Assembly (NCBI GenBank): GCA_964485235.1
Contig: CAZAIO010000116.1
Location: 1 to 8,133, forward strand
Direction: 5' to 3'
Length of the DNA: 8,133 nt
Origin: CAZAIO01 sp964485235
GTDB taxonomy: Bacteria; Chloroflexota; Dehalococcoidia; GIF9; UBA5629
A program made the position numbers and the translations under genes. Positions 1 to 6,092 of the stretch are shown here, piece by piece (positions within the stretch are counted from its first letter, which is position 1; each line of letters opens with the position of its first letter). The notes under the pieces are model-generated. The model saw only the letters and a program-made list of their open reading frames with translations, was not told the origin of the DNA and made no database searches.

Positions 1-482
1 TCGACTGAACCTCCTCTTGGTCTAATTACAATTGCCGGAATGCTCCCCAAAGAACGCCCCATGAGAAAGTGAGACTCGCGGTAGCCTTCCCCTGCAAGTA
101 TCCGTGTGAACTCTTTAAAGACTTTATGCGAATCTTTCACCATGTTTGAAACGGTCGGCTTCCCGTTGCTCAGCCCGTACCCCCTGTAATCGGCGACGAA
201 CAGGTTCACGCCGACCTGATTGTAAAACTGGGCTATCATCTCATAATCAGCGGCTTCCTCACCATTGCCGTGGAAATACAGTATCGTCGGATATTCTTTC
301 CCTGTCGCCCACATTCCGCAACCGATTTTCACCCCGTTCTCCACTTCCACAAAATACGTATTTGCCCCCGGTATACATCCGCGCGAGGGCGGCCCGAACA
401 GAAAAGGAGAATATGCGACCGGAAATATCACCTCAAGTATCTCCCGCTTATCCAGAAAAGAAGTATCCGTCTCGTGAGACAT
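1..482 (-). CDS. Alpha/beta hydrolase, N-terminal part (cut by left edge)
   Basis: The 160 visible residues match the N-terminal half of a Bem46/COG1073-type alpha/beta hydrolase, probably a serine hydrolase; its substrate cannot be inferred. Seen: a strand followed by the oxyanion-loop motif HGNGE at about residues 71-75, DYRGYG with a following SNGKPT at 98-110, and the nucleophile elbow GRSLGS at 142-147, with Ser144 as predicted nucleophile. The acid and histidine of the triad would lie beyond the edge. The ATG at 482 is supported by GGGAGGG (489-495) six bases upstream; no signal peptide is evident, so it is probably cytoplasmic. It is transcribed divergently from the AAA+ operon. Oddity: after GSIPAI (about residue 151) the sequence becomes VIRPRGGSV, where relatives usually continue into an Ala/Leu-rich helix, so bases 1-27 may be divergent, disrupted or an assembly edge. 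Family call secure; function unknown. Confidence 0.85.
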   Translation of the reverse strand, partial: MSHETDTSFLDKREILEVIFPVAYSPFLFGPPSRGCIPGANTYFVEVENGVKIGCGMWATGKEYPTILYFHGNGEEAADYEMIAQFYNQVGVNLFVADYRGYGLSNGKPTVSNMVKDSHKVFKEFTRILAGEGYRESHFLMGRSLGSIPAIVIRPRGGSV

Positions 483-500
483 CGGTATCCCTCCCTTTCA

Positions 501-519
501 TTCCGGCAATTAACCGGAA
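501..519. promoter_or_regulatory. Inverted repeat just upstream of the hydrolase ribosome binding site
   Basis: TTCCGG (501-506) and CCGGAA (514-519) form a perfect 6-bp dyad around a 7-base A/T-rich centre. It lies five bases upstream of the hydrolase Shine-Dalgarno sequence (489-495). It could be an operator or a small leader hairpin in the hydrolase mRNA. A dyad this short can arise by chance. Confidence 0.3.
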
Positions 520-628
520 ATAACTTTACGATGCTTTGTCAGGATAGTCCGGGGTACTGTGCGCGTCCCGCAGAGATAATCCGGCTTTGGACATAAACGT
601 TTTACTGAAACAGCAATCCGTTACGACG

Positions 629-662
629 GTACGCTGCACATATTTATTTTCGTACTGCACAT
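629..662 (+). promoter_or_regulatory. Direct-repeat pair abutting the -35 box of the AAA+ operon promoter
   Basis: GTACGCTGCACAT (629-641) is repeated as GTACTGCACAT (652-662). The shared TGCACAT cores start at 635 and 656, 21 bp apart, about two helical turns, so two bound proteins would sit on the same DNA face. The second copy ends one base before the -35 hexamer at 663. That geometry is typical of an activator site, but no known regulator is recognised from the motif. Confidence 0.35.
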
Positions 663-691
663 TTGATTATAACATCGGGTGGCTTTATAAT
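663..691 (+). promoter_or_regulatory. Sigma-70-type promoter of the AAA+/VWA operon
   Basis: TTGATT (663-668) and TATAAT (686-691) are separated by 17 bp; the -10 box is perfect and the -35 box matches TTGACA at four of six positions. Transcription would start near 698, giving a leader of about 95 bases before the ATG at 792 that includes the palindrome at 743-764. Confidence 0.65.
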
Positions 692-742
692 GAAGTTTTG
701 GTGGGTATATTTTTCCACCGCATATAATTACATAAGAACAAT

Positions 743-764
743 GACGGTATGGGCACATACCGTC
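743..764 (+). promoter_or_regulatory. Perfect 9-bp-stem palindrome in the AAA+ gene leader
   Basis: GACGGTATG (743-751) is exactly complementary to CATACCGTC (756-764) around the four-base centre GGCA. The element ends 11 bases before the AGGAGG ribosome binding site (776-781). No T-tract follows, so it does not look like an intrinsic terminator. It could be a repressor operator in the initially transcribed region, or an mRNA hairpin affecting translation or stability of the AAA+ gene. Confidence 0.5.
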
Positions 765-791
765 TATCATATAACAGGAGGCAACCAGACA

Positions 792-1616
792 ATGCACGAT
801 AACAACTTCAATCAATTTCAAGGTTCAGACGAATACGTGCTTTCCGACGCATTGAAAAATGCCGTAAATGTGAGTATCGCACTGGGCAAGCCCTTGATCA
901 TACGTGGAGAGCCGGGCACCGGAAAAACAAAACTGGCGCACAGTATCCGGAACGGCCTCAAGAAAAAACTCATCACGTGGAACATCAAATCGACGACAAA
1001 AGCACAGGAAGGCCTGTACGTTTATGATACCGTCCAGAGATTGAACGACAGCCGTTTCGGCGATAAGGACGTTTCCGATATCAGGCAGTATATCAAGCTG
1101 GGCAAGCTGGGACAGGCGTTCGCCTCAGCGGAACAGGTCATATTGCTCATCGATGAGATAGACAAAGCGGATATCGAATTTCCCAACGACCTGCTCAACG
1201 AGCTGGACGAAATGTCCTTCTACATTCCCGAACTGGACGAGAACGTATCCGCCGCACACCGGCCTATAACGATCATCACCAGTAACGCGGAAAAGGAGCT
1301 TCCCGACGCGTTCCTGCGCCGCTGTATATTCCATTACATCGAGTTCCCAGACCCGCAGCTCATGGAGGAGATCGTAAAGGTACACTTCCCCGATATCAAG
1401 AACAACCTGCTCTACGCGGCTATTAAAACGTTCTACCGGTTGAGGGAGGTCGACGGCTTTCGGAAGAAACCTTCCACCAGCGAACTGCTCGACTGGATAC
1501 AGGCGCTCACCATCGGCGGCATTTCCCCTGACACTATATCCAAGGAAATCCCCTTTGTCGGTACGCTTCTGAAGAAAGAGCAGGACCATGCATACTTCAC
1601 GTCGCGGATCGCCTGA
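792..1616 (+). CDS. MoxR/CoxD-like AAA+ ATPase
   Basis: A 274-residue AAA+ ATPase of the MoxR/CoxD type, expected to form a ring that uses ATP hydrolysis to remodel or activate a client together with a VWA-domain partner. Seen: Walker A GEPGTGKT (39-46), a conserved insert region around IKSTTKAQEGLYVYD (65-79) typical of this subgroup, Walker B VILLIDEID (116-124, with Asp121 and Glu122), sensor 1 Asn165 in TSN, and arginine-finger candidates Arg176/Arg177 in FLRRC. No signal peptide or membrane segment, so cytoplasmic. The ATG at 792 is chosen because AGGAGG (776-781) sits ten bases upstream; an in-frame ATG at 663 would read through the promoter and leader palindrome. The VWA gene follows after 32 bases on the same strand, the usual MoxR-VWA arrangement. 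Slightly short for MoxR proteins, but all core motifs are present. The client is not identifiable here. Confidence 0.93.
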   Translation: MHDNNFNQFQGSDEYVLSDALKNAVNVSIALGKPLIIRGEPGTGKTKLAHSIRNGLKKKLITWNIKSTTKAQEGLYVYDTVQRLNDSRFGDKDVSDIRQYIKLGKLGQAFASAEQVILLIDEIDKADIEFPNDLLNELDEMSFYIPELDENVSAAHRPITIITSNAEKELPDAFLRRCIFHYIEFPDPQLMEEIVKVHFPDIKNNLLYAAIKTFYRLREVDGFRKKPSTSELLDWIQALTIGGISPDTISKEIPFVGTLLKKEQDHAYFTSRIA

Positions 1617-1648
1617 GACAGGAAAGATTAGCAGATAACGACAGGATA

Positions 1649-2821
1649 ATGTTTACCGATTTCTTTTATACGCTCAAACAAAAAAAGGTCCCGGTCTCGA
1701 TCACCGAGTGGATGACGCTCATGGAAGCGTTGTCGCGCGGGTATATCAACGACCTCGAAGACTTCTATTACCTGGCTCGGGCGATACTGGTGAAAAACGA
1801 AGGACATTTCGATCAGTACGATGCTGCGTTCCAGCAGTATTTCAAGGGAGTGGAAACGCCGAGCGAGCTCACCGAGCAGTTAATGGAATGGCTCAAGGAC
1901 CCCATCAACCAGCTCATCCTCACGGAAGAGGAAAAAGCCATGTTCGATAAAATGGACTTCGACGAGCTGATAAAAGAGTTTGAAAAACGGATGCAAGAGC
2001 AGACCGAACAGCACGACGGCGGGAGCAAGTGGATCGGCAGGGGAGGAAGGTCCCCCTTCGGGCACTCGGGCTATCACCCTGCGGGCATCCGGGTCGGCGG
2101 CCAGTCCGGGCACAACCGGGCGGTGCAGATCGCCCAGCAGCGCAAATTTAAAAACTACCGCAACGACCTCACCCTCGATATCCGGCAGATGAAAGTCGTA
2201 TTGAGGGCGCTGCGCCAGCTTAACCGTGTCGGCCCGGAAGACGAGCTGAACCTGGAGAAGACCATCGATGCCACCTGCAAGAACGCAGGAGAGCTGGAAT
2301 TCATCTGGCAGCGAAGCCGCAAGAACGCGGTGAAAGTGCTCCTGCTTATGGATGTCGGCGGTTCGATGGACCCCTATTCACTGTTGTGCAGCCAGTTCTT
2401 CTCCGCCGCACATTCCAGCTCGCATTTCAAGGACTTCCAGTTCTATTTCTTCCACAACTGTATCTACGATAACGTCTATCAGGACGTCGAGCGGAGCGTG
2501 CAGATAAGTACAGAGCAACTGCTTCACGCGCTCGAACAGGACTACAAGCTGATCATGATCGGCGATGCGAGAATGTCCATGTGGGAACTGGTACAGCGTT
2601 ACGGCGCAATTTACTACTACGAGCAAAACGATACGCCCGGCATCGAGTGGCTCAGGCGTGTTTCGGACCATTTTACGAGCAAGGTATGGCTCAATCCGAC
2701 GAGCCCCCGCTTCTGGGAACATCCCACGGTCATGGCGATATCCAAGCTGTTCCCCATGTACGAGTTCACGCTCGACGGTATGGGAGAGGCAGTCAGGAAA
2801 CTGATCGCGAAAAGCAACTAA
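1649..2821 (+). CDS. CoxE-like VWA-domain protein, partner of the AAA+ ATPase
   Basis: A 390-residue cytoplasmic protein of the CoxE-like VWA family (COG3825/COG3552 type). The N-terminal part (about 1-120) is helical and starts with the family-typical MFTDFFYTLK. A Gly-rich linker follows (about 123-155, with GGS and GRGGRSPFG). The VWA domain starts near 225 and has a metal-ion-dependent adhesion site (MIDAS) of the form DVGGSM (Asp235, Gly237, Ser239); a further acidic residue, Asp306, lies in IMIGDARMS. FSAAHSSSHFKDF (251-263) and YFFHNCIYDNVY (266-277) are also characteristic of the group. Proteins of this type are adaptors that couple a MoxR ATPase to its client, for example in CO dehydrogenase or RuBisCO activation; the client here is unknown. 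Ribosome binding is weak: AGGA (1643-1646) lies only two bases from the ATG, so translation may be coupled to the upstream gene. The start is favoured by family resemblance. Confidence 0.9.
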   Translation: MFTDFFYTLKQKKVPVSITEWMTLMEALSRGYINDLEDFYYLARAILVKNEGHFDQYDAAFQQYFKGVETPSELTEQLMEWLKDPINQLILTEEEKAMFDKMDFDELIKEFEKRMQEQTEQHDGGSKWIGRGGRSPFGHSGYHPAGIRVGGQSGHNRAVQIAQQRKFKNYRNDLTLDIRQMKVVLRALRQLNRVGPEDELNLEKTIDATCKNAGELEFIWQRSRKNAVKVLLLMDVGGSMDPYSLLCSQFFSAAHSSSHFKDFQFYFFHNCIYDNVYQDVERSVQISTEQLLHALEQDYKLIMIGDARMSMWELVQRYGAIYYYEQNDTPGIEWLRRVSDHFTSKVWLNPTSPRFWEHPTVMAISKLFPMYEFTLDGMGEAVRKLIAKSN

Positions 2822-2876
2822 GACCGGTAGCCCCCATCACATCGCATGCTTTCCGCGTTGTTAATCTGAATCTCTA

Positions 2877-3917
2877 TCAGGCAGCGGGATTGAAGAACTC
2901 CCTCGCCCTTGCGGCGACATTTTCCGGCATGGTTTCCACAACGGACGCATTATGCCAGAACTCCAGCGGGCCGCCGAACGCGGTATAATACGGCTTGAAA
3001 CGCGGCCTGGACATCATCTTCACCGAAAGCCGGTAACCGTTCGCCTGCTCCCCCATGCCCGCGGACAACGTTGCCAGGCTGAACGAGTTCACGCCGTCAT
3101 CATCGTAATAGCGTAGCATGTTCACAAGCGCCCGGGCGAAACTTTCCGACTGCCTTTCGTCCAGTCCGGCAATACAGGTCGCATCTTTAAATATGAACCG
3201 GACTTCCCTGTTGCCCCGGGGAGCGAAGCTCGCCATAACCGCCAGTGTATCGTCCTCGCCTATCCAGCGGGAACCTCCGCGCTCAAGCCCGATAAGCTCG
3301 TCCCAGAAGCTTACGCCGTTCTCACGGATATATTCGTCTCCCGCGTGTAAAAGCACTTTCTGGTAAGGCATCGGCTCCCTGTCTATCAATATCTGGGAGT
3401 GCGGGTGTATTATGGTCCCGGCGGAAGGCGGCATATAGTTCCACAGCCAGACCGGGTACCGCGCATCCTTATCGTTTTTATAGACCGCGCCCGCATATTC
3501 CCGGCATACCGCCAGGTTATCCGTGATGCATTCGGGAGTGAACTCGTCTACGGGCACAAAATGCTCGTCGGAGAGAATTGCCACGGCGTGATACTCGGCA
3601 AACGGGAAAAGGTTGGGAAACAAAAACGAGCCGTTCAGTACCATCCTTCCTTTGCCGGAAATTTCTTTTACCAGCATGGGCGTATTCTTCTCCCTGTTTT
3701 CCGGACAGAAAACGCAGCCCTGCCGGGTGCTTTCAATAAATTCGGATATATCGTCTTCCGCTGCGGTCTGCCGCGGCCTGACAAGCCGGTTTGCGTTGAG
3801 TATCGTACGTGAACCCGTTAAAGGATCGTCGCGATATTCCAGTTCCTGTATCTGGAGCCCGAAGCCGGGCGGCGTTAATAACCGTGTTTTCCGTATAACT
3901 TTATTCAGCTTCAGCAT
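2877..3917 (-). CDS. GalT-like nucleotidyltransferase (HIT superfamily)
   Basis: A 346-residue cytoplasmic protein resembling galactose-1-phosphate uridylyltransferase. Seen: CVFC (Cys68, Cys71) followed by PENREKNTP, NLFPFAEYHAV (102-112) with His110, and the active-site motif HPHSQ at 171-175. By comparison with E. coli GalT, Cys68, Cys71, His110 and His171 would be zinc ligands and His173 the nucleophile that forms the nucleotidyl-histidine intermediate. Ser174 replaces the usual Gly of HPHGQ. The C-terminal half is divergent, so the true substrate may be another sugar phosphate or a nucleotide. The gene follows the DegV gene on the same strand after 53 bases and may share its transcript. 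A TGA in frame three codons upstream forces the start to this ATG or later, yet no good ribosome binding site precedes it; an AAAGGAG lies about 37 bases upstream (near 3955-3961). Family assignment firm, substrate uncertain. Confidence 0.8.
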   Translation of the reverse strand: MLKLNKVIRKTRLLTPPGFGLQIQELEYRDDPLTGSRTILNANRLVRPRQTAAEDDISEFIESTRQGCVFCPENREKNTPMLVKEISGKGRMVLNGSFLFPNLFPFAEYHAVAILSDEHFVPVDEFTPECITDNLAVCREYAGAVYKNDKDARYPVWLWNYMPPSAGTIIHPHSQILIDREPMPYQKVLLHAGDEYIRENGVSFWDELIGLERGGSRWIGEDDTLAVMASFAPRGNREVRFIFKDATCIAGLDERQSESFARALVNMLRYYDDDGVNSFSLATLSAGMGEQANGYRLSVKMMSRPRFKPYYTAFGGPLEFWHNASVVETMPENVAARAREFFNPAA

Positions 3918-3970
3918 AACCGTTCAACCGTCGTAAGTACGCCGTTCCCGACAACTCCTTTCAGTAACTA

Positions 3971-4825
3971 TCACTGACGCGTTTTGTCCGCGGACGTCAT
4001 AGCCACGAACAATGCTCCCGGACCGGCATGGACGCCGAGCGCCGGGCCTATCCTGCAAATATACGGTATAACGTGAGGAAACATCTCCGTAACGTAGTCG
4101 GCAAGCTGCCGTGCCTCGTCCGGAAAAGTGCCGTATGCGATAGCCATCTCCTCGATATGCCGCGTCGACCGTATATGCTCACGGATTCGTTCTATACCCT
4201 TCACGCGCGACCGTGTCATTCCTATCGGTTTTATCTGCCCGTTTTTTATAGTAAGGAAAGGTTTCACGTTGAGCAGTGCCTCGATGGTATATATAGTATT
4301 GCTGAGGCGTCCGCCTTTGACAATATACTTCATGGTATCCAGCAGCGCAATAGCCCGTAACTGCCCTATGGTCTCGCGGACCCTGTCCAGCACTTCCTGC
4401 AGATCGCCCCCTGCATTCGCGGCTTTCGCCGCCGCAATCACCACCAGCGCCTGCCATATTGTCACTCCTCTCGAATCGACCACTTCTATCCGGCGTCCCC
4501 GCTTCTCCGCAGCTTCCTTTCCAGCCCGTGCAGAATCATAGACAGCACTGTGCTCTTTCGTGATATGGATCGATACTATATCGTCGGTCTCGCTGCCGGT
4601 CTCCTCGTAAGCCCTGGCGAAGTCCCCCGGCGACGGCGCTGCGGTGGACGGATGGACGGGGGAGTTCGCCAGCCTTCCGTAGAACTCGTCGCAGTCTATA
4701 TCCACACCGTCACGGTACATAACATCGCCGAAGTGAAGATAGACAGGGACAACCGTAATGCCCATCTCTTCCGCCAGGTCTCGCGGAATATCAGAGGCGC
4801 TGTCGGTGACAATTCTCACAACCAT
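3971..4825 (-). CDS. DegV-family fatty-acid-binding protein (FakB-like)
   Basis: A 284-residue DegV-family protein, close to the family's usual length. DegV/FakB proteins bind a single fatty acid and present it to the kinase FakA, feeding acyl-phosphate into phospholipid synthesis; FakA is not in this window. Seen: TDSASDIP (7-14), PSTAAPSPGDF (59-69, a variant of PxTSxPS keeping Thr61), HITKEHSAVYDSA (87-99, where the usual SGTY is SAVY), VDS (116-118), YIVKGGRLS (167-175) and the C-terminal signature GPALGVHAGPGAL (260-272). The start at 4825 is preferred because relatives begin with the equivalent of MVVRIVTDS and a purine-rich GAGGAAGGA lies about a dozen bases upstream. An in-frame ATG at 4867 would add a 14-residue extension with no ribosome binding site. 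The downstream same-strand neighbour is the GalT-like gene. Family call secure, ligand unknown. Confidence 0.92.
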   Translation of the reverse strand: MVVRIVTDSASDIPRDLAEEMGITVVPVYLHFGDVMYRDGVDIDCDEFYGRLANSPVHPSTAAPSPGDFARAYEETGSETDDIVSIHITKEHSAVYDSARAGKEAAEKRGRRIEVVDSRGVTIWQALVVIAAAKAANAGGDLQEVLDRVRETIGQLRAIALLDTMKYIVKGGRLSNTIYTIEALLNVKPFLTIKNGQIKPIGMTRSRVKGIERIREHIRSTRHIEEMAIAYGTFPDEARQLADYVTEMFPHVIPYICRIGPALGVHAGPGALFVAMTSADKTRQ

Positions 4826-4870
4826 TAAAAACAGGGGTCCTTCCTCAGATAATCGACGATAAATCATACA

Positions 4871-4901
4871 AGTATAACATCGACATCAATTTTTTGTGTA
4901 A
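4871..4901 (-). promoter_or_regulatory. Possible weak promoter for the DegV gene
   Basis: On the minus strand, TATACT (plus coordinates 4871-4876) is a good -10 box. The best -35 candidate is TTACAC, 19 bp upstream (4896-4901), which is only a fair match with a long spacer. Transcription would start near 4864, inside the alternative ATG at 4867, so if real it supports translation from 4825. Confidence 0.3.
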
Positions 4902-4924
4902 TGGACTCCGTCAGGTATTCCCCT

Positions 4925-4946
4925 CAGGCATCACCTGCCCGCTAAA
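4925..4946 (+). repeat. Imperfect direct repeat, copy 1 (partner at 5083-5103)
   Basis: The 22 bases beginning CAGGCATCACCTGCCCGC recur at 5083-5103 as CAGGCATTACCTGCCTGC plus AAA, with two substitutions and one deleted base. The two copies flank the palindromic repeat element at 4983-5054. Confidence 0.55.
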
Positions 4947-4960
4947 TCAGGTGTCGCCTG
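4925..4960. repeat. Imperfect stem-loop, AGGCATCACCTG / CAGGTGTCGCCT
   Basis: AGGCATCACCTG (4926-4937) pairs with CAGGTGTCGCCT (4948-4959) with two mismatches across a 10-base loop, plus one further C-G pair outside (4925/4960). No T-run follows on either strand, so it is not a typical terminator. Its left arm and loop are repeated at 5083-5103. Confidence 0.5.
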
Positions 4961-4982
4961 TCCACATGCGACCTATATCAAT

Positions 4983-5054
4983 GTCATTGCGAGGAGCCCC
5001 GATGACGGAGGTCCCCATACAGCCGGGAAAATCGGGGCGACGCGGCAATCTCAC
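4983..5054. repeat. REP/MITE-like palindromic intergenic repeat
   Basis: The left arm (4983-5003) contains CATTGCGAGGAGCCCCGAT and the right arm (5031-5050) contains ATCGGGGCGACGCGGCAAT. The arms are imperfect inverted complements ending in CCCCGAT/ATCGGGG at the centre, with a 27-base insert carrying CATACAGCCGGG. From general knowledge, elements of the form CATTGCGAGGAGC...CGACGCGGCAATC are frequent between genes in several bacterial groups, so this is likely one copy of a dispersed non-coding family. No transposase is present. Confidence 0.7.
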
Positions 5055-5082
5055 AGATTATGCAGGTTTTACCTTTTTCTTA

Positions 5083-5103
5083 CAGGCATTACCTGCCTGC
5101 AAA
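5083..5103 (+). repeat. Imperfect direct repeat, copy 2 (partner at 4925-4946)
   Basis: CAGGCATTACCTGCCTGC followed by AAA closely matches the copy at 4925-4946. It lies about 25 bases upstream of the flavodoxin gene's -35 box, so it may be part of a dispersed repeat or may contribute to regulation. Confidence 0.55.
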
Positions 5104-5127
5104 CGACACTATCCGAAGACAACCATA

Positions 5128-5157
5128 TTGAAAAAAACCCTGAAAATTACCTATAAT
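5128..5157 (+). promoter_or_regulatory. Sigma-70-type promoter of the flavodoxin-like operon
   Basis: TTGAAA (5128-5133) and a perfect TATAAT (5152-5157) are separated by 18 bp. Transcription would start near 5164, leaving a leader of about 37 bases that carries the AAAGGGA ribosome binding site (5185-5191) nine bases before the ATG. Confidence 0.75.
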
Positions 5158-5200
5158 GGCGGGATAGTCCGGTTATCAACAGAGAAAGGGAACGATCAAA

Positions 5201-6088
5201 ATGAAAATACTGGGTGTAGTTGCAAGCTGCCGGAACATGGGAAACACCGAAATACTGGTCAAAGAAGCGCTTATGGCGGCACAGGAGAAAGGGGCGGAGG
5301 TAGATATAATACGGTGGAACGATTACGAGATAATGCCCTGCGAGGGCGATGCCACGTGCATTTTCGGCACCAACGAGTGTAAGCAGAAGGACGGACACGA
5401 CTTCCTGCTGAAAAAGCTCTACGAGTTCGACGGCATCATACTGGGAGCACCGTGCTATTTCCTGGAGTCCCAGGCGATCGTCAAGCAGTTCATCGACCGC
5501 CTTTTCATACTGCTCGTCCAGCCTTCAAAGCTCAGGGGCAAGCCGGCCGCTATAATCGTGCCGTATGCAACACGCGGCTGGACGTCATACGCGTTCCTCC
5601 AGCCGACCATTCTCCTGCATCAGCTCGGCATGGATATCATCGATAAGCAGCTCATTCACATACAGGCGGTCAGCGAGGCCGTCATTGATAAGCTCGCGCT
5701 GGAAAAAGCGCATAAGGTCGGCATAGAAGTCGCCGAAGCGGTAGCGACGGGCGACCATTCATACCGGGGCGATCCCGGCGTCTGCCCGGTCTGCCACGAG
5801 CGCACCATTACCATATTGCAGGACAACGCCACGGTGGAATGCGGCATCTGCGGCATCCGCGGCACGGTGAGCGTTGAGAACGGAAAAGTGCTTGTCGACT
5901 TCCCCAAAGACCAGTACAAATGGCAGCGGTTCTCCGCGGAAAACATGTACCGCCACGTCACCTATGAAATACAACCGTCAAAGGACTACTTCATGAAACA
6001 ATGGCAGACGATCAAGGAAAAACGGGGTAAATACAAGGACTACCTCGACATCAGGAAAAAGTCGGCGCCGGAAAGCGAAACGAGGTAA
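5201..6088 (+). CDS. Flavodoxin-fold NAD(P)H-dependent FMN reductase-like protein with C-terminal Cys-rich domain
   Basis: A 295-residue cytoplasmic flavoprotein candidate. The N-terminal flavodoxin-like domain (about 1-185) has the FMN phosphate loop SCRNMGNTE (9-17) and GAPCYFLESQAIVKQFIDR (82-100), typical of the NADPH-dependent FMN reductase/iron-sulfur flavoprotein family. Cys47, Cys53 and Cys60 fall where iron-sulfur flavoproteins carry a cluster motif, but the spacing is looser than CxxCxxC, so cluster binding is uncertain. A C-terminal extension holds CPVC (195-198) and CGIC (214-217), a zinc-ribbon or rubredoxin-like metal site, then a charged tail rich in Lys and Tyr. It probably transfers electrons from a reduced cofactor; the acceptor is unknown. 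It starts at ATG 5201 with AAAGGGA nine bases upstream, has its own promoter, and is followed after 4 bp by an unrecognised small gene. Confidence 0.85.
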   Translation: MKILGVVASCRNMGNTEILVKEALMAAQEKGAEVDIIRWNDYEIMPCEGDATCIFGTNECKQKDGHDFLLKKLYEFDGIILGAPCYFLESQAIVKQFIDRLFILLVQPSKLRGKPAAIIVPYATRGWTSYAFLQPTILLHQLGMDIIDKQLIHIQAVSEAVIDKLALEKAHKVGIEVAEAVATGDHSYRGDPGVCPVCHERTITILQDNATVECGICGIRGTVSVENGKVLVDFPKDQYKWQRFSAENMYRHVTYEIQPSKDYFMKQWQTIKEKRGKYKDYLDIRKKSAPESETR

Positions 6089-6092
6089 GGAC

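Larger units (their letters stand above)
483..791. other. Divergent intergenic region between hydrolase and AAA+ operon
   Basis: No credible gene lies in these 309 bases. They hold the hydrolase ribosome binding site (489-495), a short dyad (501-519), a TGCACAT direct-repeat pair (629-662), a strong rightward promoter (663-691) and a leader palindrome (743-764) before the AAA+ ribosome binding site. A second TATAAT at 723-728 has only a poor -35 match (TTGGTG at 698-703, 19-bp spacer). On the minus strand a TATAAT at 666-671 could serve the hydrolase, but its -35 (TTCATT) is weak and the implied leader would be about 175 bases, so no leftward promoter is called. Confidence 0.6.
4826..5200. 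other. Divergent intergenic region between DegV and flavodoxin-like genes
   Basis: No credible gene is seen in these 375 bases. From the left it holds the DegV leader and a weak leftward promoter (4871-4901), a cluster of CAGGT/ACCTG motifs with a stem-loop (4912-4960), a palindromic repeat element (4983-5054), a second copy of the CAGGCAT repeat (5083-5103) and a near-consensus rightward promoter (5128-5157). The reading frame opening at 4894 crosses all of these and enters the flavodoxin gene out of frame, so it is not taken as a gene. Confidence 0.6.

Noticed and set aside
663..791. Upstream extension of the AAA+ gene to the ATG at 663
   Set aside because: The extension overlaps the promoter and leader palindrome, encodes residues unlike MoxR proteins and has no ribosome binding site; AGGAGG supports the ATG at 792.
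1125..1589. 154-codon minus-strand open frame opposite the AAA+ gene
   Set aside because: It lies wholly within the Walker B and sensor region of a well-supported AAA+ gene on the other strand.
3900..3955. A small upstream open frame from a TTG directly after AAAGGAG, overlapping the GalT start
   Set aside because: The TTG abuts the ribosome binding site with no spacer, so initiation there is implausible.
4826..4867. Alternative DegV start at 4867
   Set aside because: The 14 extra residues lack a ribosome binding site and the conserved family N-terminus begins at 4825; a possible transcription start falls inside the extension.
4894..5382. 162-codon plus-strand open frame across the intergenic repeats
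   Set aside because: It runs through the palindromic repeat and promoter and then into the flavodoxin gene in another frame; no ribosome binding site and no recognisable protein.
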